Positions 42,816 through 52,794 of a DNA stretch of 64,000 nt are shown here, in pieces. The DNA is taken from NCBI GenBank assembly GCA_019787685.1, contig JAHNUO010000013.1, positions 1,178,001-1,242,000 of the forward strand, given 5' to 3'. The position numbers were made by a program, and so were the translations under genes. The notes under the pieces are model-generated. The model searched no databases and was not told where the DNA came from. It saw only the letters and a program-made list of their open reading frames with translations. The DNA comes from Chiua virens. Its lineage: Eukaryota; Basidiomycota; Agaricomycetes; Boletales; Boletaceae. Every line of letters begins with the position of its first letter. The stretch's first letter is position 1.

Positions 42816-43730
42816 ATGTCCAACTCATTATTCTCCCGAAAAAGCCAAAACATCGATAGTTCTCAGCGTGGACAGCAGGTCTCTGCAGCTTTGAATGAAG
42901 CCCGCGCGGCATTTTCGGCACAACACACAGAACCGGATGGTGTCAAGTTTCAAGAAGCTTGCGGGCGACTCGGACAGTTCCTTGATTTCGCCATCCCCAT
43001 GGGACAGACGGAACAGATCACCGTACGTGCAGTCACATCTGACTTGATCGGGTTTGTTTGCTCATCGCCGCAAACAGTTGGTACAGATCCTTCAAGTACG
43101 CACCCAATGATGGCATGGAGAAATCAAAATTGATAATTATGCCTACAGCTTGCCTGTGCTATGCATGAAAATGCAATCAACGACCCCGAGTTGACGACAG
43201 CGCGACGTACAGTACACCGACGTGCTAGTCGCGACCTCACTGTTGTCTGCAACAAAGCTCGCGATAATAACATCCTATCACCTGGGCTCAGGTGTAAGTC
43301 TTTTGCAGACCATCCACTGCGAATTTGTTTCCTCACATTTGAACCTGACGCAGGGGAGGTGGCCGATCTCTCTTACCGGGCCGAGCAAGCGTTCGCCAAA
43401 AATTTCTCGAGGTCCTTCTCCAAGGACAACTGGGCAGGTTACAGGCCCGCAGCGCCATCACCCTCGTCTGCTGTTTCACATCTGCCCAGACCGATGCCAT
43501 CGTTGCGCGATATCGGTGATACTCGTCAGGCGGTCCAGCCCAAGGGCTTTCAGGGGCTGCCCCACCTGTCCATACCTCTTCATACCTCCCTGCGCGAAAG
43601 GCGTTTTCGTACAATGCCAACGATACTTGCCAAGCCCCTGGGCAGAGGCCAGTGCACGTCTTCCACGGACTCTGGAAGCGGTGCAGGATCGAACGCAGTA
43701 CCCTCGCCGCGCCCCGTCTTTACCCCTTAG
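42816..43730 (+). CDS. hypothetical protein, three predicted exons
   Basis: I do not recognise this gene. Exons 42816-43022, 43078-43095 (18 bases) and 43149-43730 join in phase to 268 residues. The N-terminal half is helical and alanine-rich (ALNEARAAFSAQHTEPDG, RLGQFLDFAIPMGQTEQI, LACAMHENAINDPELTTA). The middle (GEVADLSYRAEQAFAKNFSR) is also helix-like. The C-terminal third is low-complexity and rich in Ser, Pro and Arg. An alternative splice near 43290-43360 would switch the tail to another frame and extend it to about 43842. No signal peptide or membrane span is seen. Confidence 0.4.
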
Positions 43731-44049
43731 TACCTCGAACCGAAGCCGTCTGCTGATACCCGGACCGAGTATTATCACAAGTATGACCGGGGTTTCACAT
43801 CGGGAGGGATCTAGCAGTTTCCTCTGTGGAATTCATGTTTGATCCTATTATGATCGTATGGTTCATGCATTTGTATCGTTGTATGCTCTAATGTTATGCT
43901 CTATGCCTGTAATTCGCCGTTTCATCTCCATCTCATCGATCATGTACGTAGGTCCCAGGCGTGAATGCCAGTCAGATATGCTATGTGCAAGTGTTTCCTT
44001 CGGGCGAAGCAGACAATGATTTATTCAAGTAATCAAGTAGAGAGCGGTA
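43731..44049. other. no gene seen
   Basis: Transition between the gene block and the repeat-rich region. No recognisable feature. Confidence 0.4.
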
Positions 44050-44794
44050 AACGATGTTCGCAGTTCGAACGATCTTTATTAGAGTTATAAAAGAGAGTCA
44101 TCGTGGCTTCTTTTCGTCTCACTCTCGATATATAGTTGTCCATGTGCAAATGGATTGATGAGCAGGTCGAGGACGAGCGAGCGAGGGTGAGCCCTTGACA
44201 GCTGTTGAACATGGTTTCATATGCGAGTCGTAAGGGAAATTGTTTTCTTGTCACCGTCCAGTTGGAACCGGGAGGAGTGAATTGGAAGGGAATACGTGGA
44301 ATGCAGAAGGTTTCGGAACAATCGGTTTTGATTTGAACGCTTGCGTTGTGGACCAGACTGTTCTCGGGGCACAGATCGAGTTGAAGAGAAGACTAAGTTG
44401 ATGGGGACACCCAGATGTATAAGCAGGGCGAGGTACTCAGGCGTTTGTTCGAGAGTGTCCCATGCGATTTGATCTGCTTCTTTCAGAGCGTTGGAACTAA
44501 AGCAGTAATCTGTCAGTGTTCGGCATAAGCGTTCCATCGAATGGGAAGGTAAGAAAGTTCTCCGTGTAAGTGTTCGAGAATCTTTCTGTTGAAGTTGTCG
44601 ACGAATGGATTGCGGGGAGAAAGCCTCTTTGAAGGCATTCGACAGGGTCTTCGAGGATATCAGGAGTGAAAAGATTTGAAAGATGTCGTCGATGTCGGTA
44701 GTTGATGTTAGACTCGGGACCAGTCGTCTAATGATGAAGCTTGAAGCTGAAGGTCGGAGACACTAACAGCACGGTTCACGAAGCGGCACCCGAG
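44050..44794 (-). pseudogene. Pif1-like DNA helicase relic
   Basis: Read from 44794 leftwards, fragments in three frames follow the C-terminal part of Pif1-family helicases, as also found in Helitron helicases. In order these are NPFVDNFNRKILEHLHGEL, ADQIAWDTLEQTPEYLALL, LGVPINL, CIPRIPFQFTPPGSNW, QFPLRLAYETMFNSCQGLTL, VLDLLINPFAHGQLYI and SRVRRKEATMTLF. The QGLTL and HGQLY-SRV blocks are the conserved late helicase motifs. Frames shift several times and stops occur, so it is dead. The upstream part is missing, cut where the hAT element begins at 44795. Whether it came from a Helitron or a host PIF1 gene cannot be told. Confidence 0.7.
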
Positions 44795-46440
44795 TAGGGC
44801 CTAAGATGGGTGTACCCGGGTAGTACCCGGGTATGACCACGCAGGTTCGAGATATTTCAGGATGATGACCATACTCGACCCGGGTATATAGAGAAAGGGT
44901 ACGGGTCGAACCCGGGTATATGTCGCAGGTTAACCGGGTAACCTGCAGGTAACCTACTACTCTATGATGAAGTGAAGTTGTAATTAGTTGACATGAATGA
45001 TATCAGTACCAGATCCAGCTTCCTCCAACTCTGCTTGCCAATCAGCAAACTGACCATCATCTGGACAGTGCTGGACAGCTCTGGACAGTTTCTGACAGAA
45101 AGGTTCCCAACTGTCTAGAACTGGACAGATTTTTGAAAAAAATCCTGCCTCTAAACCTCTTCTCAAAATTTCACAAGGTAAAATTTCCATCAAATGAAGC
45201 CAATTGAGATAGTTTTTGTGAGCCTAGACATTGATTTGCTCATGTGGCAAGCCCAGGCTTTCAACAGTGTGAAGGCTGTTCCACTGATGTGCTTTCCCTT
45301 TCCCTTCACTCGACTTCCAACAATCTCTTCCACAAGGTTTTTGGGGAGCAATGGGGTGCAAGACCAAGATCCAATTGCCAACTTTGCCTTGAATGATTGT
45401 GAATTCATCCCATGCTGTAAGTGACCAACTTGTAGTTGTCTGCAGGAAAACAAGCCAAGGAGGGGAGCTTTGTTCCAGGGCGAAGCAACTCAACTTCCTC
45501 ATATTCAGGATCGTTCATGATGTTGAAAGGCTGACTAGACTGAGCACAGCAGAGTGCAATTAATGCTTGATGCTTCATTGGAGTATACTTTGATATGTTG
45601 CCAGTGATCGTTTGTTGTGCACCAATGCTTGTGCTACTACCTTTGACTCCGTGCCACTGTGAGCACACTTCAATCTTTTGTTTGAGGTTTGTTGTACCCT
45701 CACTTGTTGCCATCCATGCCCATACATGTTTGCAGCTTGCTGGATTGACTTTGCATGTAAAAATAAAATCAATATGACATTGTTGGCCATCTGGGCCACT
45801 AATGCGAGCAACTTGAATAGTTGGTGTAAAATGCTTGTACAATGGTGAGGTCCATTTTCCAGTCAACTCTTATGAATTAACTCAACAATCAATGACTCGA
45901 ATGGCGGCATCAGGCTCACTAAGGATTGTCTCATCATCCTGGCAGTCCCAAACGTCTTCATCGGGCAGTGTACCACATTTGGGCTGTTTTTGTGAGGGTG
46001 ACCGAAGAACAACAAAGCCCAAAAAATGCTTTCCCTTGGATCGGGTGTGCTTTGATAGAGAGTTGGGTGGTGTACCCTCTGGCATGAAATCAGGACTGGT
46101 AGTATTGAAGCCATCCAAGCATCTGAAGCAGGAATTTATATTCGTCAAGCTGCAACATGGCAGTGAAGGTACAAATGGTGGCTCAGTGCTCAGTGCTCAG
46201 GAACTCAGTGCATGTGGTCTCTATTCTGTCTTACATCGTCTACATTCTTCACCCCTCAAGCTTACTCACACCAGAACCACAGGTATACCCAGGCAATGTA
46301 CTCATCCAGCTTGCAATGTCCAAACCCACCCAGGTTCATCACTCCTGGGTCACCCATACCCATTATGACCCAACCTGCCCTCAACCCGCAGGTTGACCAC
46401 CCCAGGTTACCTGGGTATCCTCATACCATCATAGGCCCTA
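44795..46440. mobile_element. hAT-superfamily DNA transposon, internally decayed
   Basis: A 15-base terminal inverted repeat TAGGGCCTAAGATGG at 44795 pairs with CCATCATAGGCCCTA ending at 46440 (one mismatch). The flanks are 8-base target duplications: CACCCGAG (44787-44794) and CACCTGAG (46441-46448), differing only at one CpG. Subterminal zones are dense in short ACCCGGGTA-like palindromes (44812-44960) and CCAGGTTACCTGG-like ones (46330-46420), typical transposase-binding layout. A decayed transposase N-terminus lies inside on the minus strand. At 1.65 kb it is too short for a full hAT transposase. Confidence 0.8.
45405..45866 (-). pseudogene. hAT transposase N-terminal fragment (BED zinc-finger region)
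   Basis: A 153-codon frame resembles the N-terminus of fungal hAT transposases: SPLYKHFTPTIQVARISGPD, then FTCKVNPASCKHVWAWMATS, a TTNLKQKIEVCSQWH zinc-finger end (Cys...Cys...His-like), and HQALIALCCAQSSQPFNIMN followed by DPEYEEVELLRPGTKLPS. The catalytic DDE part and dimerisation region are absent. Scraps at 44984-45193 (minus) may be further remains. Confidence 0.6.
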
Positions 46441-46448
46441 CACCTGAG

Positions 46449-47082
46449 ATATTGTACCACCTTATCAACTTGGGGGTGTGTGGAACAAAATATTAATGTC
46501 AGCCAAGCACAGCAAGTGGCACATGATGTAGAGTCGTTGCAGATGTGTGGCATGGCAGATTCTGGTGTAAGAAAATACGTTGCATGGAGTGTGTGTGAAC
46601 AAAAGCATCATGCACATGCATCAATCCTCGGATTCTGTATCAGTATCATACAGCAGTGGTCGCCTCTCCAAACCTTCTTCCATCAGCACATCTGCATCCT
46701 GGTTCTGATTCTGGGTGAGCATTGGAAGTTGGACCTGAAGGGACAAGTACTTGAGTAAGGCTGACATTTAAAAATGATGCTTAAGAAATCACTTACTGAA
46801 GACAAAAGCAAATTACTGTTCAGAGTACTCATCTGCACTGCTTCTTCTGCCTTGTGCTCAGGCTCCAAGTCTGTCTCTGACTGCTGGCGCAAGTGAACAA
46901 TGATGAGAACATCTGACAAGATGTGCGCGATGCCAGCCAACTGGGCCAAGTAACTGGTGATTTCAGCAACATCCTTTGTTGACAACCAGTACAACCAGTC
47001 TAGGAGAATGTTGGATGTGATGAACACAGGAAGCGACAAAACACCTGGCAGATCTTCTAATGACATAACATATGTCATGCTA
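46449..47082. other. unassigned repeat-region sequence
   Basis: A minus-strand frame at 46683-47180 contains SLEDLPGVLSLPVFITSNIL and SYLAQLAGIAHILSDVLIIV, which I do not recognise. It is cut by the mariner-like insertion at 47083. Sequence beyond that element may be its continuation. Confidence 0.3.
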
Positions 47083-47297
47083 CAGTGAGCAACAAAACTA
47101 ATGCAATGTTTGTAGCATTTTGATTGAAGCATGAATATTGAGAACCCTGTTGATGCTAGACCCCCTAACCTAGATACCATTGGAAAGCCCTGATCAAGGG
47201 CTTTCTAATGGTATATGGGTTTATTATGTAATTCTTACTATATCGGGAAATATTTTGAAATTGGTGTGAGGTACTCATTGCATCAGTTTTGTTGCTG
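47083..47297 (+). repeat. left TIR of mariner element, foldback/MITE-like
   Basis: 215 bases with inverted ends (GAGCAACAAAACTAATGCAA near 47087; TTGCATCAGTTTTGTTGCTG near 47278-47297) and a central hairpin ATACCATTGGAAAG...CTTTCTAATGGTAT at about 47173-47213. Confidence 0.8.
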
Positions 47298-47425
47298 ACA
47301 CTCTGAAGTATTCAAAATGCATATTGCAAGTGGTTATTACATAAGCAATGGATCATGTGACATGCAATAAGTTCAACATGATACAAACAAACACACACAC
47401 TATCACTTTGTCCACAACCACCATC

Positions 47426-48440
47426 ATGAAATCTCTCTCAGTTGACCAAACTCATCATATCATCTCTTTCTTGGAATTGGGACAATCAACCCATCAAATT
47501 GCTCAGTCTACTGGTCTTAACCAATCTACTATTAGTAGACTCAGGTCCAAACATCTTCCCAACCTACCCAAAGCCTCTGGTGATTATCTTTCTATCATTT
47601 CTCCTACTGATATACGTCATGCTATTTGTCTTATTGGATCTAGGAAGGCCGAGAATGCAGTTCAGGTGACCAAAACACTTCAAGAAGTGAAGAACCATTT
47701 TATCTCCCCCCAGACCATCTGCCGCCACTTGAAAAAAGCTGGTATGAAGGCTGTAGTGAAGCAAAAACACCCTCTTCTTGCCCAGCATCATAGGAGAGCA
47801 AGGATGGACTTTGCTCTAAGCTATCAGCATTGGACTGTTGAGGACTAGAAGCAAGTTATATGGTCAGATGAGACCAAAATTAATTGCATTGGGTCAGATG
47901 GCAGGAAATGGGCATGGAAAAGGGCAGGAGAGGGTCTTAGTGACAGGATTGTGGAGGGAACAGTTAAGTTTGGGGAAGGATCAGTGATGCTATGGGGCTG
48001 TATGACCTGGGAAGGTGTTGGAATGGCTTGCAGGATTGATGGTAAGATGGATGCTGATCTCTATGTGCAGATTTTGGAGGATGAACTCCAACAAACTCTG
48101 GTGGATTATGGATTTTCCCTAGAAGACATTATTTTCCAGCAGGATAATGACCCCAAGCACACCAGTAGGAAGGCTAGGGAGTGGCTTGATGACCATGAAT
48201 TTGAGGTCATGGTATGGCCTGCTCAGTCTCCAGACCTTAATCCTATAGAACATCTATGGTTTCTCCTCAAAAGAAGACTTGCAGTATCCTGAGCCAGCTA
48301 AGGGGATATTGGAACTTTGGGAGAGGATTAAAGTGGAATGGTATAAGATTGGGGTGGAGGAGTGTCAGAGATTGATTGAGAGCATGCCTAGAAGAGTTCA
48401 GGAGGTCATCAAGGCCAAAGGAGGATACACTTCATACTAA
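47426..48440 (+). pseudogene. Tc1/mariner DD34E transposase, two lesions
   Basis: The N-terminal helix-turn-helix region SVDQTHHIISFLELGQSTHQ, IAQSTGLNQSTISRLRSKHL binds the TIR. The catalytic core contains VIWSDETKIN (first Asp), FQQDNDPKHTS (second Asp) and SPDLNPIEHLW (Glu). Second Asp and Glu are 34 residues apart, i.e. DD34E of the Tc1 group. The order then continues to AKGGYTSY-taa at 48438-48440. Lesions: TAG at 47846-47848 where the family Trp (VEDW) is expected, and a frame change near 48283 after LLKRRLA. Both disable it, although the core residues are preserved. A farther upstream ATG at 47348 is also in frame. Confidence 0.85.
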
Positions 48441-48458
48441 TTTGTGATACTCTTATAC

Positions 48459-48673
48459 CAGCAACAAAACTGATGCAATGAGTACCTCACACCAATTTCG
48501 AAATATTTCCCAATATAGTAAGAATTACATAATAAACCCATATACCATTGGAAAGCCCTGATCAAGGGCTTTCCAATGGTATCTAGGTTAGGGGGTCTAG
48601 CATCAACAGGGTTCTCAATGTTTATGCTTTAATCAAAATGCTACAAATATTGCATCAGTTTTGTTGTTCACTG
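48459..48673 (-). repeat. right TIR of mariner element, foldback/MITE-like
   Basis: Inverted counterpart of 47083-47297 with the same nested inverted ends and central hairpin (ATACCATTGGAAAG...CTTTCCAATGGTAT near 48542-48582). Confidence 0.8.
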
Positions 48674-48675
48674 TA

Positions 48676-49848
48676 CGTCATGCAAGGTTGAAGGTTTGAC
48701 AGTAAACTCACTGGTGTTGCAAATGTAATTTGTGATTGGGATGCTCATCCCAAACAAAAAAACACCCTAAAATGCTGGGATGATTGATGTTTTGTCAACA
48801 TAGGAGAAGGATGCAATGGTAGCTGCAATGGGCACAATTGCAGAAGCGGAGTAGCAAAGCCATGTCACAATTTGGCCAACATTGCATTGATCTCCGAAAA
48901 GGGATTCTTGGATACCTTGATTGCTGGATTGACAATCTCAAAGAACATGAGAGTGATGATGAGGACAGACACCTGGAGGCACTTCTAGACTTTAGTATGC
49001 ATAATGATGGTCTACTGGCATCATACAAAAGAGGGGCTGACGACCCTTTTATACTTGTGTCAGTTACTTGTCTCACTCAAAATTCTTTCTTGGCTGTTAA
49101 TAATATATACTTACCAGGTATATAAATTTACAAACAGCGACAAACATGACACAGTGCTGTTTCAGAAACTGCGTGAACATGACAAGATATGATAAGAACC
49201 ATAAGATGCAAAGTAACAGAAAAGCACTGGATAGCTCATGAGTCCAATGATATGCTAAGAACCGGATTTCTGAGCATGTCAAATAAGATATTTTTCTTAT
49301 CATGTCCTATTTGGTGGGCACCACTGGACAATATGCTCAGAATGTCATAGTTGAAACAACCTAGAACAACCTAGACTGTTAAAGTGGTAGTGGTTGTGTG
49401 AAGAGGGGGTTCAGTCCAGTGAAGAGGCAAAAAATCCAAGAGAACTTTGTTAGAGCTCTCTGGCTTTGATTCATGGGGTTTATATACTACATGGATGTTG
49501 GACTTCTAATCTGAGTACGAACTACATAGATAACCATACTGTATCCTATCGGATGATAAGGTGTGAATAGATATGAGTCATAGATAAGAGCATAGCCTTG
49601 CACTGCTGTGATGAGTCAGTGATAAGGGAGATGAATAGATAGAAGTGTAAGCGTGTAAATATGTGGCAGCCAATTGGATGTGTTCTTTTGGACAGCCTTG
49701 ACATAAGGTGTTATTCTTTAGAATAGGTTGAAGGTAGAATCTGTTAAGGGAGGAAAAAGTGAGATCATAACAACAGTCACATCTAGAATGTCATAACAGG
49801 ATTCAAAATGTCACACCAGCTCCCAGAATGTTACACCTGGTTGTAAAA
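48676..49848. other. AT-rich unassigned sequence
   Basis: A plus-strand frame 48838-49125 (HCIDLRKGILGYLDCWIDNL, HESDDEDRHLEALLDFSMHN) is likely a fragment of an unrecognised repeat protein that the mariner element interrupted. The remainder shows no gene. Repeated AATGTCACAC-like words occur near 49790-49850. Confidence 0.3.
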
Positions 49849-50741
49849 TGTCACAACGGTGTAGGAGTCAATGACCCCTTGAGGTGATAAACCCGTATTC
49901 CCGCTTTGTTTACAGGATGCCTGGACTGCCCATATCAATTGTCCTATCCGTCCGTCACAGTCCCATGTCCATCCGAGTGGATCCAACCCATATTCATATG
50001 TTTTGTTTTTCGTTCCTACACATTTCCGCGTGAGGGGACCAAATTGGGTCACTCGATCGAGATTGCACAATGCACACTAATCAACTCTCTTTTGTCCAAT
50101 TTCCATTTTATTTCATACCTTCTTAGATTCTTTTCAGACGGTTCCATGTTATTGACATGTATCCGATTGGTTATAAGGTACGGATAGTCGGGTTGTACAA
50201 CATTTTAAAGGTAGTCCATTGATTCACAGATCAAACCTTATTCCACCTTGACAGAACATTGTTTTCCTTTTCACGGGTTGATCTCCATGAGAGACAGCTC
50301 TGTATACGTACGCTTTCCTTATTTATTTGATACTTCATCCACTGTAAAAGTCCCGGGAATACCTGAGACTATAAAATTTGTGTTTGTAAATAAAAATTTC
50401 ATCTTTGGATTCCCATTTCTCTCACGTTCTAAGTCACCTCATCCATTTAACTATCTTTTCTATCTGCCCTTACTCATACTTGATCACCGTTGTGCTCGAG
50501 TCTCTGCCTTGTCACCGAACTATCCGACTGTCTGTGTTTCGGCCAGTTTTGTTGATCCTCGTACGGTTTCACCCGGGAACATATCCGGATTGCTTTCAAA
50601 GCTCTTGTCAGCACCTTAACACTTTGTCTCCAACCTCAGAACCCCTTGGGACGAGTCATACTCGCACCTATCCCTTTTCTTTCTATCTGACCGTTCCACT
50701 AATCCTGGTCCTGTTACACCAGCCCGTTTTATAGTTCTTCA
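49849..50741 (+). repeat. candidate 5' LTR of retroelement B
   Basis: Begins TGTCACAACGG and ends GTTCTTCA, immediately before a TGG-starting primer-binding-like sequence at 50744. No second copy is in the window, so this is inference from position and ends only. Confidence 0.3.
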
Positions 50742-50743
50742 AC

Positions 50744-50760
50744 TGGAGCCCACTGCGAGG
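50744..50760 (+). other. candidate primer-binding site of element B
   Basis: TGGAGCCCACTGCGAGG begins with the TGG expected from a tRNA 3' CCA end and lies two bases after the candidate LTR. It has not been matched to a tRNA. Confidence 0.3.
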
Positions 50761-51212
50761 GGTTCTTTTTAGGTTGTCAGGACGAGATCGCTCAGGCCTA
50801 CACCAGAGCGACTAGAGGTAGACGAGCTACTCTCAAGTCTTAGAAATCCGATATCTCTGCTGACACTGAGCTTTTTACTTTGGTTACCCTGGATAGAGCG
50901 TGGCATAACTGCATTAACTCCTTCACACTATGTTCACCTGATTCACCCATTGTCCCAGGCAGTTTTACTAATTTCCCTTCTGAACCGGAAGCCTCTTTTA
51001 CTCGATACCGTTCACCCGACCCTGATCTATCTCCTCTAACAACTCTTCCTTCATTACCATCCTCACATTCCTCTACCCCTTCTAAACCATCTTCTAAATC
51101 CTCTTTGTCCGTGTCTTTATCTTCTCTACTTAATCTGTCCCCTACATCCCCTTCTTGAACCATATTGTCACCTTCGCAACTGTCTTGTCCTACCCCACCT
51201 CCACAGAACCAG

Positions 51213-51676
51213 ATGGCGCAACAACCCTTCCAAATGCCTTTACAAGGCACACCCAATGCCCCTAAATTTGACAGAAAAACGCCATCTGAGTTACCGTGTT
51301 ACCTGGAGGACATAGAATTTCTTGGCGATGTGGCTGGTCTCACCCCGACAAACAAGGTAAAAGCTGTGTTACGCTATGCGGCCCTAGATGAAGCCGAGGT
51401 CTGGCAAACCCTGCTGGAAACAATGGCCAACCTGATGGATTGGGACGCATTCGTGTCAGCGGTTAAAAAACTATACCCTGGATGTGAGGGTACAAACTGA
51501 TATGGTCGTGCAGACCTTGAGTACTTGGCTCAGAAGTGTCACGGCGGGCAGATGTGTAACCAGGATGAGCTTGGGGAATATACTTGAGCATTTCGTAAGG
51601 TCTCTTCCGTACTAATTGCTAACCAAAAAATCTCAGACATCGACTATAATGGCCTATACCTAAATGGGTTCCCACC
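51213..51676 (+). pseudogene. element B gag, N-terminal part
   Basis: MAQQPFQMPLQGTPNAPKFD, then LPCYLEDIEFLGDVAGLTPT, KVKAVLRYAALDEAEVWQTL, WDAFVSAVKKLYPGCEGTN and, past TGA at 51498, YGRADLEYLAQKC. This is a retrotransposon Gag capsid-like region. A second in-frame TGA is at 51585. The frame runs into the 5' LTR of element A after NGFPP. Confidence 0.7.
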
Positions 51677-52030
51677 TGTTATGATTTCTTTCTTTTCCTT
51701 GTTTCACTTGTACTACTTTGCTTTACTCGATACCTAGGTATCTTCGTACGCTCATCTGTATACATTTCACCTTACGTAACCCAGCATTGGCGTTACCCGT
51801 ATGCTTACTCTTCTCTTTCTCGTCATCATCCGATGGCATCGCACTTAGTCATTTCACCTTCATCATCGTCTGTTGCCTTCACATCATACGATTTCCCTTT
51901 TGGCCTTTCTTCCATTCCGCTCTTCGTGGCCACCCCTTTTGGATATCGTGCACTCCCCTTTTGGCCCTTCACTCTTCCGTTCTTCTGGCCTACCCCTTTT
52001 AGTTACTTGGTCCGTGCACGATTCTCATAG

Positions 52031-52074
52031 TATAAATACCTTGCAGTGATACTCTTGTACACTAGTCTTGATCT
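52031..52074 (+). promoter_or_regulatory. element A promoter and putative self-primer sequence
   Basis: TATAAATA (52031) is followed 33 bases later by AGTCTTGATCT (52064-52074). This 11-mer is the exact reverse complement of AGATCAAGACT just after the LTR (52408-52418). In Tf1 the first 11 nucleotides of the mRNA form such a primer. Confidence 0.65.
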
Positions 52075-52317
52075 CCGCAATCTAGCTGAGTATCCCTGCC
52101 TCCACTCGGGAACCCCCCCTGTGACTTCCTTGATCCTTGACCCTCGACACCTACGGCCAACACCTAGGTTCCACCTTGATAACAAGAGGAAGACCCTTGG
52201 TCCTTCAGGTATAGATTCCCAACAGGACGCTCTCAGCAACGCCTGAGTTCTAACTTGTCTCCACTGTTGGCAACACGCTAACAGCAGTCCTCCTTGAACT
52301 CTTGCAGCACGCCATGT

Positions 52318-52356
52318 ATCAAGTGGTGGTTGTTCAAGTTATCGCAGCCACTTGAT
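52318..52356 (+). repeat. conserved LTR hairpin
   Basis: ATCAAGTGG and CCACTTGAT are separated by 21 bases. Also at 59329-59367 in the 3' LTR and, with a diverged stem end, at about 63127-63165 in element C. A likely structured RNA element near the LTR 3' end. Confidence 0.55.
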
Positions 52357-52407
52357 CCTTAGCGCTTTTGTGGCTATGCTAGGTCCTACCTGGATCTATC
52401 GTAACAT

Positions 52408-52418
52408 AAGATCAAGAC
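52408..52418 (+). other. element A putative self-priming primer-binding site
   Basis: AGATCAAGACT directly after the LTR. It does not start with TGG, so a tRNA 3' end is an unlikely primer, but it pairs perfectly with 52064-52074. Confidence 0.6.
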
Positions 52419-52794
52419 TCTCGTATACAGCCTGCCTTCGCACAGATAGCTGCCCACCCGGACGACCTCCCACCCGTCCACTCTTGAACCCTAGTTGGAG
52501 TCTTCGGACGTCTAACACTCCTTCATCTGATTTATCTGACGATAACCCTGAACCCTTGACCCCATCTTCTGAACCCCAGGAGGAAGATCTCGACATCAAC
52601 GTCGAACACCTTGACTTGGAAGACGAAACTCAGCAACTAGCTGAACGTCTCACTGCCTCCCTTGACATCCCAGCCCTCGCCACCTTCGCGTCCCCAATGA
52701 CCCCATGAAGGCCCAACCCCAGACCATCATCTATCTGGAACCCCCCGTCCTTCCCCCAGGACCACCCTTGACCACCCCCACCTCGTCTAGCAAC

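Larger units (their letters stand above)
47083..48673 (+). mobile_element. Tc1/mariner-type transposon with 215-bp foldback TIRs
   Basis: The termini are 5' CAGTGAGCAACAAAAC and 3' GTTTTGTTGTTCACTG, flanked by TA at 47081-47082 and 48674-48675. Terminal inverted repeats of about 215 bases (47083-47297 and 48459-48673) are near identical. Each TIR is itself palindromic: its inner end repeats the outer CAACAAAAC...GCAATG sequence in inverse orientation, and a strong palindrome (GAAAGCCCTGATCAAGGGC and flanks) sits in its middle. The interior holds one transposase reading frame with two lesions. Confidence 0.88.
51677..52406 (+). repeat. 5' LTR of element A
   Basis: 730 bases, TGTTATGATTT at the start and CTATCGTAACA at the end. 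TATAAATA is at 52031-52038. The same length as the 3' LTR (58688-59417), which it matches apart from CpG-type differences. Confidence 0.92.

Noticed and set aside
43222..43842. Alternative frame with Cys-rich segment as the main product of the unknown gene
   Set aside because: It needs an extra intron with weaker context. The unspliced frame is longer and more protein-like in its first half.
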